Positions 36,082 through 46,253 of a stretch of DNA of 64,000 nucleotides are shown here, piece by piece. Below the pieces are notes generated by a model. It searched no databases. It had not been told where the DNA came from and was given only the letters and a program-made list of their open reading frames with translations. A program made the translations under genes and the position numbers. Each line of letters begins with the position of its first letter. The first letter of the stretch is position 1. Where the stretch lies: the NCBI RefSeq assembly GCF_023618015.1, contig NZ_JAJKBJ010000006.1:1-64000 (forward strand). Direction: 5' to 3'. The stretch comes from Legionella maioricensis (GTDB lineage: Bacteria; Pseudomonadota; Gammaproteobacteria; Legionellales; Legionellaceae).

Positions 36082-36638
36082 TGGGCCAGATCTTTTTTGG
36101 GCCATGCTTTCCTGCCCCAAGTCCAAAAGTAATCGATATAAGTAGTGGCCGTAGTGAATGCGGTTAGGTAGATTAAAACGCTGACCAGATAATGCGGAAA
36201 TTTAAAGTAAGCTAATTCAAATAAACATAAAGTGACCAGAGCCAATTGGAAGGTAGTATTGAATTTACTTAATAAAGAGGGCACAAAATCCAGTTTACGT
36301 TGAATACACCAATACCAGACCAACACACCAATAGAAATACTCAAGTCTCTAAGAAAGACAAGAATGACCAACCACCAGGGTAACGAGCCTATTAAAGCCA
36401 GCGAGATGAAACTGGAAGCCACTAACAATTTATCAGCCATAGGATCGACAAAAGAACCAAAGGTGCTTTGCCAATGAAAATGCCTGGCCAGCCAGCCATC
36501 TAATCCATCGGTAAACCCGGCGATGATAAATGTATAAAATGCATTAACGTATTCATGATGATATAAATACATCAAAAATGGGACAATCAGCCCTAACCGA
36601 AATAAGGTCAATGCATTAGGTATGTGTTTTAGTATCAT
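36078..36638 (-). CDS. pgsA: CDP-alcohol phosphatidyltransferase (PgsA-like)
   Basis: Membrane enzyme that makes phosphatidylglycerol phosphate from CDP-diacylglycerol. The signature DG(x2)AR(x8)G(x3)D(x3)D is complete: DGLDGWLARHF then GSFVDPMADK. The 186-aa protein has about five membrane segments. It is translationally coupled to hda. As some genomes have two pgsA-type genes, the exact product (PG phosphate or another lipid) is not certain. Confidence 0.85.
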   Translation of the reverse strand: MILKHIPNALTLFRLGLIVPFLMYLYHHEYVNAFYTFIIAGFTDGLDGWLARHFHWQSTFGSFVDPMADKLLVASSFISLALIGSLPWWLVILVFLRDLSISIGVLVWYWCIQRKLDFVPSLLSKFNTTFQLALVTLCLFELAYFKFPHYLVSVLIYLTAFTTATTYIDYFWTWGRKAWPKKDLAQ

Positions 36639-36879
36639 GTGTCATGCGATAATTTTAATTACCCCCATTTAACTTAACGTACTGAGGGAATGTATTGCGC
36701 CAAAAATTACATCCACAATCTTGGATGTGTAATGGCAGTGGTAGAGCTAGTTTATACAATACCGCTGCTGCTGTCACGTTATTGAGCCAGCTATCTGATG
36801 TTGAACGATGAAGGATGCATTTTTAACACTTTATTATTCATTAACCCTAATTTTTTTCCTCATGAAATGTCATCTGATT

Positions 36880-38601
36880 CTAATATAAAGTATTCAGCGG
36901 ATTGGGGTGAGCTCTATAGACATCTTTATTGATGGTACCCCGCAAACGCATGGTTAATGAACATTGATGTTGCCACGTATCATGCAATAATTGATGTTTT
37001 TGCCAGCTAAGAATAGAGGGATGAATTTCTTTAGCGAGTTCATTTAATATCGTTTGCATCACTTGATATACCACATGCCATAATTGTTGCTCATCAAGTT
37101 GATACTCCTGGGTTAAACTATTTATCCAATGTCCTAGATTATTTTGCAGTGTGCCATGAATAAAAACGGTTCTTAATTTATCGAGACTGCTGGTTTTTAT
37201 TCTTGAGGTAGCGGGTAAATCAGGCTTGTCATTGTCTTCAAAGAATGCAGAATAGGCAATTTTAATTTGCTCAAGATCTCGTAAAATTAAGCCTTGGGGC
37301 CTTTGCTCAGAAAAAATGAGTAGTGTGTTGTGAGGCAGAGCTTCAAATGCGACTCCGTATTTCAATAGTAAATGCAGTTGGGCTGATAAAACTTTATGAC
37401 AATATTGGTTGAAATAATTTATTGGAGTTAAACCACTCTCCTTAATCATTTCAATGAGGAGCGGTTTATTTGATAATGGAGAATGAGCAAATAAGCTCAT
37501 TAAGGGAACTATTTTTTGTTCTGATTTTATCAGACTCACGGGATGTTGAAGAAGTTTAACGGATAATTCCTTTTGACAATATTTAGGAATAGATGGGCTA
37601 TCTACGTTAAGTCCAGCTAAATCGTTGGCTAAAAATAAGGTATTCTGATAATGGCCTGACTGCGTTAACAAAGAGTTTATCCAGCGCGATAGGGTACAGC
37701 CGTAGAATTGCTCATTTAGATCACGAGCATGATCGTTAATAGCAAGTTTAATCAACGTATTAGACTGATCTATTGGCATCATGGTATCAACAGACATAGA
37801 GGGTATTACTGTTTGATGATGTGGTAATAAGATAAGTGATTTACTATCGGTCAGTTGACTGCACGTTATTTGTAATTTATTGCGCCACTGCCAGGGATGG
37901 ACAGGAACAGGGATATATTCTTCGGGATTTATATGGCTAAATTTTAATTTTTCTTGCCATAGCTTAAATTCATGTGGAAATTCACGAGCAATTAATGCCT
38001 TTAAATCAATGGAATCAGGATTCATGCTCATTTGATTTTTACTTAAGGCACACCAATGGAGGCTGATTTTTGCTTGAAATTCAGGTGAGTTTTGTAATAC
38101 TTCTCGTCGCGTAAATCCCATTTTGGCACGAAAACCTGGGTAAGAAGGATGACCTTGATATCCCCACTGTTCCAGAAACAGGAATGCCTGGCGTGTTGTC
38201 TGTTTACTATTTATCCATGACCAAAGACTGTCATATTGACTTGCCTCACAGCAAATCTGAGCATCCCAGCGTTGTTTATAGGCCAGAGCTAAAGCATGAT
38301 TTGCAATGGACTCATCTAATTCATCACGAATATTCTTCCATTGATAAAATTGGCTTGCCGGATTGGACCGTTTTAATGTTCCTTGCAATTGATCGATAAA
38401 ATCATGGACATGATGACTGGCTATGGGGGAGTTAATTAATCCTTCCATAAGGGCAGAATGCTGTAGACGTTGTAAGGCATTCTTATGCGCCAAAGTGATA
38501 AAATAATCAATGCTGCTTTGCGGCAACCCTATGCCGATTTCAAATAATAAAAAGCGTAACTGGTGACTCAGTTCATGAAAATTTCCATACGCTAAAGCCA
38601 T
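36880..38601 (-). CDS. frgA: IucA/IucC family siderophore synthetase (FrgA-like)
   Basis: NRPS-independent siderophore synthetase that condenses citrate or similar acids with amines. GGAGA 8 bases before the ATG at 38601 sets the start at 573 aa; a longer frame from 38664 would overlap the Fur box. Family motifs include HPWQWRN near residue 255, LPHHQ and the C-terminal ferric reductase-like segment. FrgA is a Fur-regulated IucA homologue of L. pneumophila, and as I recall it lies by pgsA and hda, as here. No exporter or receptor gene is adjacent. Confidence 0.85.
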   Translation of the reverse strand: MALAYGNFHELSHQLRFLLFEIGIGLPQSSIDYFITLAHKNALQRLQHSALMEGLINSPIASHHVHDFIDQLQGTLKRSNPASQFYQWKNIRDELDESIANHALALAYKQRWDAQICCEASQYDSLWSWINSKQTTRQAFLFLEQWGYQGHPSYPGFRAKMGFTRREVLQNSPEFQAKISLHWCALSKNQMSMNPDSIDLKALIAREFPHEFKLWQEKLKFSHINPEEYIPVPVHPWQWRNKLQITCSQLTDSKSLILLPHHQTVIPSMSVDTMMPIDQSNTLIKLAINDHARDLNEQFYGCTLSRWINSLLTQSGHYQNTLFLANDLAGLNVDSPSIPKYCQKELSVKLLQHPVSLIKSEQKIVPLMSLFAHSPLSNKPLLIEMIKESGLTPINYFNQYCHKVLSAQLHLLLKYGVAFEALPHNTLLIFSEQRPQGLILRDLEQIKIAYSAFFEDNDKPDLPATSRIKTSSLDKLRTVFIHGTLQNNLGHWINSLTQEYQLDEQQLWHVVYQVMQTILNELAKEIHPSILSWQKHQLLHDTWQHQCSLTMRLRGTINKDVYRAHPNPLNTLY

Positions 38602-38643
38602 GCCAATCTCCAAAGAAAAGCCCTTGATGCTATCAATATAAAT

Positions 38644-38662
38644 GATAATGATTCTCATTTGC
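38644..38662. promoter_or_regulatory. Fur box upstream of the frgA-like gene
   Basis: This 19-mer (GATAATGATTCTCATTTGC) matches the Fur consensus at 15 of 19 positions with a perfect left half. It lies 43 bases before the frgA start and about 100 bases before the divergent acyltransferase gene, so the latter could be affected too. Confidence 0.7.
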
Positions 38663-38764
38663 AAGTGTGGGGATAAAAATATTTAATGGCTTCTTCATGC
38701 GAAAACAGTTCATGAATTAGGGGCAAAATGATAAGATGGATCATTTTTAAACGAAATTATCTCA

Positions 38765-40741
38765 ATGAAGTACAGACCTGATATTGATGGATTAAGAGCA
38801 ATTGCGATTTTACTGGTCCTTATTTATCATGGCGGACTGTCTCTTTTCCCTTCAGGATTTGTAGGGGTTGATGTATTTTTTGTTATATCAGGATTCCTCA
38901 TTACGAGCATTATTCATGATTCATTGAATAACGATCGTTTTTCTTTTGTGGATTTTTATAATCGACGATTATGGCGACTACAACCTGTGTTGGTTTGCCT
39001 CATTTTTTTAACCACGATAGTTACATTATTGTTCTTTTTACCTGAAGATTTAATTCAATACAGTCGAAGCGCACGAAAAACTTCTTTGTTCATCTCCAAT
39101 CTTTTTTTTAATCAAACAACTACAGGATACTTTTCCTCTGATACTCACCAGCTGCCTTTATTACATACCTGGTCTCTTTCAATAGAGTGGCAATGTTATT
39201 TGATTTTACCCCTGGTCTTGTATGGTTTATACCGGATATTTAGTCGACGTAATGTGATTCGAGTCCTCTATGCTCTTACTTTTATCAGTTTCCTCCTCTC
39301 TTTGCATTATTCAAAAGCCCTTCCTGCACAAACCTATTATCAGTTTTCGAGTCGAATTTTTGAATTTTTAATAGGATCATGTATTGCTCTAATTCCGTTT
39401 CGTCCCATTGCCATTAATAAATATATTTTAAATGGGATTGGAGGAGGAGCGCTGCTAACGATTTTTTATATTGCCACTCTGAATCATATTCTTCTTGGAT
39501 ATCCGAATTGGTACGCATTTACGGTCTGCATAGCAACTGGCTTATTAATCGTTTTGGGACGTTTTTATCCAACTGAATTGGTAGTCAAACTGCTTTCTCT
39601 GCGTCCCTTGGTTTTTATTGGAATGTTGTCTTACTCACTTTACATTTGGCATTGGGCTGTATTTTCAACGTTAAGATACCACAGTATAGTAGAGACGCCC
39701 GCTGTTTTGCTATTGGCTTACTGCGCGGCTTTTCTTTTCGCCTATCTATCTTGGCAATATATTGAAATACCTTCCAGACGATTGAAGCAAATTAAATTCC
39801 GTTATACGGTGGGCAGTTTAGTGGTATTTCCTCTACTGGTGATTCATGCGACCGATTATTTAATCAAAACGCACTCGGGATTTCCTCAACGTTTTAATCA
39901 GGAGCTGGTTACCATTTATCAGCAATTAGAACAATTTAATAGCCCACGAAGACCTTTGTGTATTAGTAATAATAAAACGGATATTGAAGCTCAATGCAAA
40001 ATAGGTGCTAAAAATTTCAATAGTAAAACAGGCTTTATGATCGGAGATTCTTTTTCTAATCATTACTGGGGGTTCATGGATACTTTGGGACAGGCTGCTA
40101 ATATTTCCATATTGGCTCAAGGGACTTCATCTTGTCTTACCTTGCCGGGAATTGCTCTTTATGATTGGTGGCATTTTAAAAATCAAGTGTATCAAGAGTG
40201 CCGCGATCAAACTGAAAAATATTATCATATGATTCAAGATAATCATTATGATTATGTGATGATTGGCCAAATTTGGATTAATTATTTATCTGAAAATGTA
40301 ATCAATCATTTAGGGGATGAGCGTTCATTACCCTTAACCAAACAGCGGATAGAAATTTCTCTGGATGAAGCATTAAAAATAATAACAAGGTCGGGGGCAA
40401 AGCCTGTATTGATTAAAACGACGGCCTTGATGCAAGAAAACTTCCATGACTGTTTTTTTAAACATATTAAATTGCGCCAACCTTATAATTCAGAACAATG
40501 CAGCTTTCATTTGACCCAGTCAGCAAAAGAACAATGGCTCGATGATTTATTTAATAAAATGAAAATTAAATACCCGGAACTGATATTAATTGATCCTAAA
40601 AAGGTGCAATGTCAGAATGATATTTGTAAGGCAGACCTCAATGGCGTTCCTATTTATCGTGACGCAGGACATCTTACGGATTACGCGTCTTATCAATTCG
40701 GGGTCTTATATCTACAAAGATTTAACAATCCCTTGTCTTAG
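38765..40741 (+). CDS. OafA/YrhL-type acyltransferase with SGNH domain
   Basis: Inner-membrane acyltransferase that O-acetylates surface polysaccharide or peptidoglycan-like substrates. The N-terminal acyltransferase-3 domain (about residues 1-350, ten membrane segments) starts YRPDIDGLRAIAI with the catalytic His in LIYHGG, and contains GFVGVDVFFVISGFLIT and LHTWSLSIEWQ. The C-terminal periplasmic SGNH domain has GDSFSNHYW (Ser) and DAGHLTDYAS (Asp/His). The target may be O-antigen or capsule-like glycan, not known here. It is divergent from frgA; the start has a weak ribosome site. Confidence 0.88.
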   Translation: MKYRPDIDGLRAIAILLVLIYHGGLSLFPSGFVGVDVFFVISGFLITSIIHDSLNNDRFSFVDFYNRRLWRLQPVLVCLIFLTTIVTLLFFLPEDLIQYSRSARKTSLFISNLFFNQTTTGYFSSDTHQLPLLHTWSLSIEWQCYLILPLVLYGLYRIFSRRNVIRVLYALTFISFLLSLHYSKALPAQTYYQFSSRIFEFLIGSCIALIPFRPIAINKYILNGIGGGALLTIFYIATLNHILLGYPNWYAFTVCIATGLLIVLGRFYPTELVVKLLSLRPLVFIGMLSYSLYIWHWAVFSTLRYHSIVETPAVLLLAYCAAFLFAYLSWQYIEIPSRRLKQIKFRYTVGSLVVFPLLVIHATDYLIKTHSGFPQRFNQELVTIYQQLEQFNSPRRPLCISNNKTDIEAQCKIGAKNFNSKTGFMIGDSFSNHYWGFMDTLGQAANISILAQGTSSCLTLPGIALYDWWHFKNQVYQECRDQTEKYYHMIQDNHYDYVMIGQIWINYLSENVINHLGDERSLPLTKQRIEISLDEALKIITRSGAKPVLIKTTALMQENFHDCFFKHIKLRQPYNSEQCSFHLTQSAKEQWLDDLFNKMKIKYPELILIDPKKVQCQNDICKADLNGVPIYRDAGHLTDYASYQFGVLYLQRFNNPLS

Positions 40742-40767
40742 TTTTTCTATGGCTAGCTTGTGCACGT

Positions 40768-40844
40768 CATCCCGAACGTAGTGAGGGATCTCCGAATGCG
40801 GCACAGGTACTCATGCCAAAAGATCTCTCACTACGTTCGAGATG
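40768..40844. repeat. Palindromic element with 24-bp arms
   Basis: Arms 40768-40791 and 40821-40844 are inverted copies at 22 of 24 positions, with a 29-base loop. The element lies between convergent genes and may also act as terminator. Its CATCCCGA start resembles that of the 10557 element. Confidence 0.65.
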
Positions 40845-40899
40845 AGGTTTTTGCTATGGGGAGCATCTCATCAGACCCATTGCGGGTCATATTAATGGA

Positions 40900-41172
40900 T
40901 TAACGTTTCTCTTCATTTTTGCGATACAGGATCACGGTATTTCCAATCATTTGCACCAGTTCTGCTTGTAATTGCTGACATAGTTCGTTTGCCATTACTA
41001 ATCGGTCTTCCTTTTCCGCGCCATTAATTTTAACTTTAATTAACTCATGGGAAAGTAATGCAATATTAGTTTCTGCAACAACAGCTTCAGTGAGTCCTTT
41101 AGCGCCAAGAAGGACAACTGGCTTTAGATGATGGGCTTGCGCTTTAAGTGATTGTTTGAACGAAGTGTCCAC
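40900..41172 (-). CDS. yhbY: YhbY family RNA-binding protein (CRM domain)
   Basis: Small CRS1/YhbY-domain protein that associates with the large ribosomal subunit precursor. The 90-aa product has the conserved HHLKPVVLLGAKGLTEAVV and HELIKVKI. The start is a GTG at 41172 with AGGAAC about 8 bases upstream. It is divergent from rlmE, an arrangement common in gammaproteobacteria. Confidence 0.92.
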   Translation of the reverse strand: MDTSFKQSLKAQAHHLKPVVLLGAKGLTEAVVAETNIALLSHELIKVKINGAEKEDRLVMANELCQQLQAELVQMIGNTVILYRKNEEKR

Positions 41173-41275
41173 TTTCTTGTTCCTGATTGATAAAATGGCA
41201 AATTATTGCACGTTTTGCTGGGAAAAGGTAGTAAAATTCAGTATCATAGGCAAATCCATATAAAATTTGATGGTT

Positions 41276-41896
41276 ATGAAGCGTACTAAAAGCAGTAAAC
41301 GTTGGTTGGATGAGCATTTTAATGACGTTTATGTAAAAAAAGCACAAGCTGAAGGCTACAGAAGCCGAGCAGTCTATAAACTCAAAGAAGTGGATGATAA
41401 AGAATCGCTTCTTAAGCCTGGGATGACTGTCGTCGATTTAGGGGCTGCTCCAGGGGGGTGGACTCAATATGTTGCTGAAAAACTGCAAGGAAATGGTCTT
41501 ATCGTGGCTTTAGATATCTTACCTATGGATGCTTTGCCCGACGTGTCTTTCATTCATGGGGATTTTCGGGAAGATGACGTCTTGCAGGAGCTAATAAATT
41601 TAATTCCTGAGCGTGGTTTAGACTTGTTATTATCAGATATGGCCCCAAATATGAGCGGTAGTGCTGCAATAGATATTCCAAGAGCCATGTACTTGGTCGA
41701 GTTAGCTTTTGATTTTGCCGAAAAAATGTTAAAACCTGGAGGTACCATGTTAGTTAAAATTTTTCATGGATCGGGTTTTGATGATTTAGTAAAACAGGCG
41801 CGAGCATCCTTTGAGAAAGTGGTAATACGTAAACCATCTGCTTCTCGATCTCGTTCAAAAGAAACCTATTTGCTGGCAAAGGGCTATAATTTATAG
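41276..41896 (+). CDS. rlmE: 23S rRNA 2'-O-methyltransferase RlmE (FtsJ)
   Basis: Methylates U2552 of 23S rRNA on the 50S subunit. Motifs: SAM-binding VDLGAAPGGW, and the K-D-K-E tetrad in SRAVYKLKE, LLSDMAPNMSG, MLVKIFHG and SRSKETYLLAKG. I choose the ATG at 41276 (MKRTKSSKRW), the usual family start, although TTG at 41267 and ATG at 41270 are in frame; none has a strong ribosome site. It precedes ftsH, the conserved pair. Confidence 0.93.
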   Translation: MKRTKSSKRWLDEHFNDVYVKKAQAEGYRSRAVYKLKEVDDKESLLKPGMTVVDLGAAPGGWTQYVAEKLQGNGLIVALDILPMDALPDVSFIHGDFREDDVLQELINLIPERGLDLLLSDMAPNMSGSAAIDIPRAMYLVELAFDFAEKMLKPGGTMLVKIFHGSGFDDLVKQARASFEKVVIRKPSASRSRSKETYLLAKGYNL

Positions 41897-42012
41897 TAGC
41901 TTTATAGATATTCTTATGGATGAAGATGCAGTGTTTTTAGGTGATTTAATTCACAAGAGCCGTAGTTATGGTTCTCACAACAAGGCTGTAAGTAACTAAC
42001 GAGGTTAATACT

Positions 42013-43932
42013 TTGAACGATATGGTTAAGAATTTATTTTTATGGCTGATTATAGCGATTGTTCTAGTCTCTGTTTTCAGTAACTTTGGCCCTCGTAACT
42101 CTGTTGCTGAGAAAGTTTCCTACAGCCAATTTTTGAAAGAAGTAGATCAGGGCATGGTGAACTCAGTTACGATTGAGGATAGCAAAATCATCAAAGGGAT
42201 GACGAAAAACAATAAACGCTTTGTCACTTATATGCCTATGCAAGATAATGCCTTATTAGGTGAATTGCTCAAAGGCAAAGTAGATGTCAGTGGGCAGGAA
42301 AAACAGCAAGAGAGTTTCCTCTTGCATTTGTTTATCAATTGGTTCCCCATGTTACTGCTGATTGGCGTCTGGGTATTTTTTATGCGGCAAATGCAAGGTG
42401 GTGGCGGCCGAGGAGCGATGTCTTTCGGTAGATCGCGTGCTCGTTTGCTGGGCGAAGATCAAGTCAAAGTTACTTTTGCCGATGTAGCTGGTGTTGATGA
42501 AGCTAAAGAAGAGGTGAAAGAACTCGTCGATTTCTTACGTGATCCAACAAAATTCCAAAGTTTAGGCGGACGTATTCCCCGTGGTGTATTATTAGTAGGG
42601 TCACCTGGTACGGGTAAAACTTTATTGGCCAGGGCAGTTGCGGGTGAAGCCAAAGTACCTTTTTTCACTATTTCCGGTTCGGACTTTGTGGAAATGTTTG
42701 TGGGTGTAGGTGCCTCACGGGTGCGTGACATGTTTGAGCAAGCAAAGAAACATGCTCCATGTATTATCTTTATAGATGAAATTGATGCAGTGGGTAGACA
42801 TCGAGGCGCTGGTCTTGGTGGTGGTCACGATGAAAGAGAACAAACACTTAACCAGCTATTGGTTGAAATGGATGGCTTTGAAGGCAGTGAAGGCGTCATC
42901 GTTGTGGCAGCAACTAACCGACCTGATGTTTTAGATCCTGCATTGTTACGTCCAGGTCGTTTTGACCGTCAAGTCGTCGTTCCTTTGCCAGATATCAGAG
43001 GCAGGGAGCAAATCTTAAGAGTACATTTACAGAAAGTTCCTGTTGATAACAATGTGGAGATAATGGCTATTGCACGAGGTACTCCAGGATTTTCCGGTGC
43101 TGATTTATCTAATTTGGTTAATGAAGCAGCTTTATTTGCAGCTAGAGCCAATAAGCGTAAAGTAGGCATGCAGGAGCTGGATAAAGCCAAAGATAAAATC
43201 ATGATGGGTGCAGAAAGACGCTCCATGGTGATGGATGAGGATGAGAAAAAACTAACTGCTTATCATGAAGCGGGACATGCGATTGTTGGATTGTCTGTTC
43301 CTGAACATGATCCGGTCTATAAAGTATCCATTATTCCTCGGGGACGAGCACTTGGTGTGACTATGTTTTTACCAGAACAAGACAGATACAGTCACAGTAA
43401 GCGTCGCTTGGAAAGTCAATTATCCAGTTTATTTGGTGGAAGGATTGCTGAGGAGCTTATTTTCGGTCTTGAAAGCGTAACCACTGGAGCATCCAATGAC
43501 ATCATGCGCTCCACCGAAATTGCGCGTAAAATGGTTACCTCCTGGGGCTTATCTGCTTTAGGTCCACTTACTTTTGGCGAAGAAGAAGAAGAGGTATTTT
43601 TAGGCCGCTCAATGAATAAGCACAAGGAAATGTCTGACCGAACTGCTCAACAAATTGATGATGAAGTACGAGCAATTATCGATAGGAATTATCAAAGAGC
43701 TAAAGAAATTCTGGTTACCAATATGGATAAATTGCATTTGATGGCCGAGAGTTTGATTAAGTACGAAACTATTGATTCTAAACAAATCCAGGAAATTATG
43801 TCTGGAAAAGAACCTACGCCTCCCGAGGACTGGGGTTCTTCCAAGCCTTTGGATAAGGTAGACGTCGTGGAGGAAGCACCTGCTAAAATAGTTAATGGCG
43901 AAACTATAGAGAATCCTGCTGAAGAGCATTGA
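42013..43932 (+). CDS. ftsH: ATP-dependent zinc metalloprotease FtsH
   Basis: Membrane-anchored AAA+ protease that degrades LpxC, sigma-32 and misassembled membrane proteins. Two N-terminal membrane segments (about 5-23 and 105-123) flank a periplasmic domain. Then come Walker A (GSPGTGKT), Walker B (IIFIDEID), the second region of homology ([17 protein letters not shown]) and the zinc motif HEAGH. The start is TTG at 42013, with GAGG well placed; the ATG three codons later is too far from it. Length is 639 aa. folP follows in the same direction. Confidence 0.96.
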   Translation: MNDMVKNLFLWLIIAIVLVSVFSNFGPRNSVAEKVSYSQFLKEVDQGMVNSVTIEDSKIIKGMTKNNKRFVTYMPMQDNALLGELLKGKVDVSGQEKQQESFLLHLFINWFPMLLLIGVWVFFMRQMQGGGGRGAMSFGRSRARLLGEDQVKVTFADVAGVDEAKEEVKELVDFLRDPTKFQSLGGRIPRGVLLVGSPGTGKTLLARAVAGEAKVPFFTISGSDFVEMFVGVGASRVRDMFEQAKKHAPCIIFIDEIDAVGRHRGAGLGGGHDEREQTLNQLLVEMDGFEGSEGVIVVAATNRPDVLDPALLRPGRFDRQVVVPLPDIRGREQILRVHLQKVPVDNNVEIMAIARGTPGFSGADLSNLVNEAALFAARANKRKVGMQELDKAKDKIMMGAERRSMVMDEDEKKLTAYHEAGHAIVGLSVPEHDPVYKVSIIPRGRALGVTMFLPEQDRYSHSKRRLESQLSSLFGGRIAEELIFGLESVTTGASNDIMRSTEIARKMVTSWGLSALGPLTFGEEEEEVFLGRSMNKHKEMSDRTAQQIDDEVRAIIDRNYQRAKEILVTNMDKLHLMAESLIKYETIDSKQIQEIMSGKEPTPPEDWGSSKPLDKVDVVEEAPAKIVNGETIENPAEEH

Positions 43933-43964
43933 TTTTATATTAGGTTGTTAACAGAGAGAACCAG

Positions 43965-44828
43965 GTGACCCCCAATCAATTTGCCGGCTGGCTGGAGCGA
44001 AAAAGTCAGCCCAATATGCATACTTCCTTTGAAAAGCCATTAATTATGGGCGTGTTGAACATCACGTCGGACTCCTTTTTTGATGGCGGCAAATTTCTAT
44101 CGGTAGATAGGGCATGCGAGCACGCTTTTAATTTAATCGCTCAAGGCGTTGATATAATTGATATCGGGGGGGAATCAACGAAACCAGGAGCAGTTCAAGT
44201 CCCTTTAGGCATTGAATTAAGTAGAATAATACCTACCATAGAGCAAATTCGTTGTCATTCCGATATTTGTATTTCCATTGATACTTATAAACCCGAAGCA
44301 ATGGAGGCTGCTGTTCGAGCAGGCGCTAATATTATTAATGATATTTATGCTTTGCGAAAAGACGGGGCATTGGCCATGGCTGCCAAATTGGCAGTTCCTA
44401 TTTGTTTAATGCACATGCAAGGTCAACCCCAGAATATGCAACAAAATCCCCAATATCCCAATGGGGTAATGGCAGAGCTCAGTCAGTTTTTTGATGAACG
44501 TATTGATGCTTGTACTAATGCCGGCATTGAAAAAAAACAGTTAATTTTGGATCCGGGTTTTGGTTTTGGGAAATTGGTAAAAAATAATCTGCATTTAATT
44601 TGCCATTTGGATGATTTGAAACACTTTAACTTACCCATTCTTTTGGGGGTGTCACGCAAAAGTACCATTGGAGCAGTATTGAATAAAGAAGTGGGTGAGC
44701 GCTTAATTGGGAGCATAAGCATCGCAGTTTATGCTGCTCTTAAGGGCGTGGGGATTCTCAGAACTCATGATGTTAGTGAAACAAATCAGGCCTTGCAGAT
44801 GATCGATGCGATCTGTCAGGCGAGTTAG
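43965..44828 (+). CDS. folP: Dihydropteroate synthase
   Basis: Joins p-aminobenzoate to hydroxymethyl-dihydropterin in folate synthesis; target of sulphonamides. Motifs: MGVLNITSDSFFDGG, DIGGESTKPGA, SIDTYKPEAMEAA, NDIYALR and GVSRKSTIG. The start is a GTG at 43965 preceded by GAGAG. The family usually begins close to MGVLN, so this 287-aa form has about 26 extra N-terminal residues. It lies between ftsH and glmM, a widespread order. Confidence 0.95.
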   Translation: MTPNQFAGWLERKSQPNMHTSFEKPLIMGVLNITSDSFFDGGKFLSVDRACEHAFNLIAQGVDIIDIGGESTKPGAVQVPLGIELSRIIPTIEQIRCHSDICISIDTYKPEAMEAAVRAGANIINDIYALRKDGALAMAAKLAVPICLMHMQGQPQNMQQNPQYPNGVMAELSQFFDERIDACTNAGIEKKQLILDPGFGFGKLVKNNLHLICHLDDLKHFNLPILLGVSRKSTIGAVLNKEVGERLIGSISIAVYAALKGVGILRTHDVSETNQALQMIDAICQAS

Positions 44829-44885
44829 GAAGAAAAATAATTTGAGAGTAATTTCCTGGATGATTTAATAAAGAGGTAGGTAAGG

Positions 44886-46253
44886 ATGAGTCAACGTAAA
44901 TATTTTGGCACTGATGGCATACGCGGACATGTGGGGCTGTCGAGTATTAATCCAGAGTTTGTACTAAAGCTAGGTTGGGCAGTTGGACGAGTACTGGCGA
45001 ATGGGCACAGAAAAAAAGTTGTAATAGGCAAAGACACACGAGTATCAGGATATATGCTGGAGTCGGCCTTGGAGGCAGGTTTATCTGCTGCAGGCGTGGA
45101 TGTGGCATTATTGGGACCGATGCCTACACCAGGAATCGCTTATTTAACGCAAACTCTTAGAGCTAATGCAGGAATAGTAATTAGTGCCTCGCATAATTTA
45201 TTTGAAGATAATGGTATTAAGTTTTTCTCTGCGGATGGGGGTAAGCTACCTGACAGCGTAGAGCTCGCCATAGAGGCGGAACTGGATAAAAAATTAGAAA
45301 CGGTGTCCTCAGAAAAACTGGGTAAGGCAACGCGGATTGGCGACGCAACAGGTCGTTATATAGAGTTTTGTAAATCCACCATTCCTTCAATGTCTCGATT
45401 ATCCGGTTTAAAAATTGTGGTGGATTGTGCCAATGGAGCGACTTATCACATAGCGCCTAATGTATTCGCAGAGTTAGGTGCAGATGTTATTTCCATAGGA
45501 GATAAACCGAATGGATTTAATATTAATAAAGAGTGTGGTTCAACCTCGCCTGAACTCCTGAGAAGCAAGGTATTGAGTACAGGCGCGAATATTGGTATTG
45601 GCCTGGATGGAGATGGTGACCGACTGGTTTTAGTCGATTCTCAGGGTAATATAGTGGATGGGGATCAAATCCTTTATATTATTGCCAAAGATCGCCATCA
45701 AAGAGGGGTACTGCACGGCGGCGTCGTAGGAACTTTGATGAGTAACTATGGTTTGGAATTGGCAATTTCATCTTTAGGCATTCCCTTTCTTCGTTCTAGA
45801 GTAGGAGATAGGTATGTACTAGAAGCATTGCGCGACAAAGACTGGAAAATAGGCGGAGAAACTTCAGGACATATTGTTTGTCTAGATAAAACAACGACAG
45901 GTGATGGTATTGTGGCCGCACTTCAAGTATTGTCAATTATGGTAAAACAGGATAAGACTTTGCAACAATTAACCGAAGGAATTACTCTGTTACCCCAATC
46001 ATTAGTCAATTTAAAAACCGATCGCGCTGCGTTATTAGCCACAAACCCATTGGTGGTTCATGCCGTCAAAAATTTAGAGGAAAGTTTGAAGGGTGAAGGT
46101 CGTGTATTACTCAGACCCTCTGGTACTGAACCTTTATTGCGCGTTATGGTCGAGGGGATAAATGAGTCTGTTGTTAGAGAGCATGCTCAACAATTATGCG
46201 ATCACATTAGCCTCATTGACTCAAAGATCAATGAGACCAAAGAATCCGCTTAA
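44886..46253 (+). CDS. glmM: Phosphoglucosamine mutase
   Basis: Converts glucosamine-6-phosphate to glucosamine-1-phosphate for peptidoglycan and LPS. Motifs: the phosphoserine loop VISASHN, metal-binding GLDGDGDR, sugar-binding GGETSGH and phosphate-binding [12 protein letters not shown]. Length is 455 aa. GGTAAGG lies directly before the ATG. Its stop overlaps the stop of the convergent lepA-like gene by 4 bases. Confidence 0.96.
   Translation: MSQRKYFGTDGIRGHVGLSSINPEFVLKLGWAVGRVLANGHRKKVVIGKDTRVSGYMLESALEAGLSAAGVDVALLGPMPTPGIAYLTQTLRANAGIVISASHNLFEDNGIKFFSADGGKLPDSVELAIEAELDKKLETVSSEKLGKATRIGDATGRYIEFCKSTIPSMSRLSGLKIVVDCANGATYHIAPNVFAELGADVISIGDKPNGFNINKECGSTSPELLRSKVLSTGANIGIGLDGDGDRLVLVDSQGNIVDGDQILYIIAKDRHQRGVLHGGVVGTLMSNYGLELAISSLGIPFLRSRVGDRYVLEALRDKDWKIGGETSGHIVCLDKTTTGDGIVAALQVLSIMVKQDKTLQQLTEGITLLPQSLVNLKTDRAALLATNPLVVHAVKNLEESLKGEGRVLLRPSGTEPLLRVMVEGINESVVREHAQQLCDHISLIDSKINETKESA

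Noticed and set aside
38602-38664. Longer N-terminus for the IucA/IucC gene
   Set aside because: It would place codons over the Fur box, while GGAGA supports the ATG at 38601.
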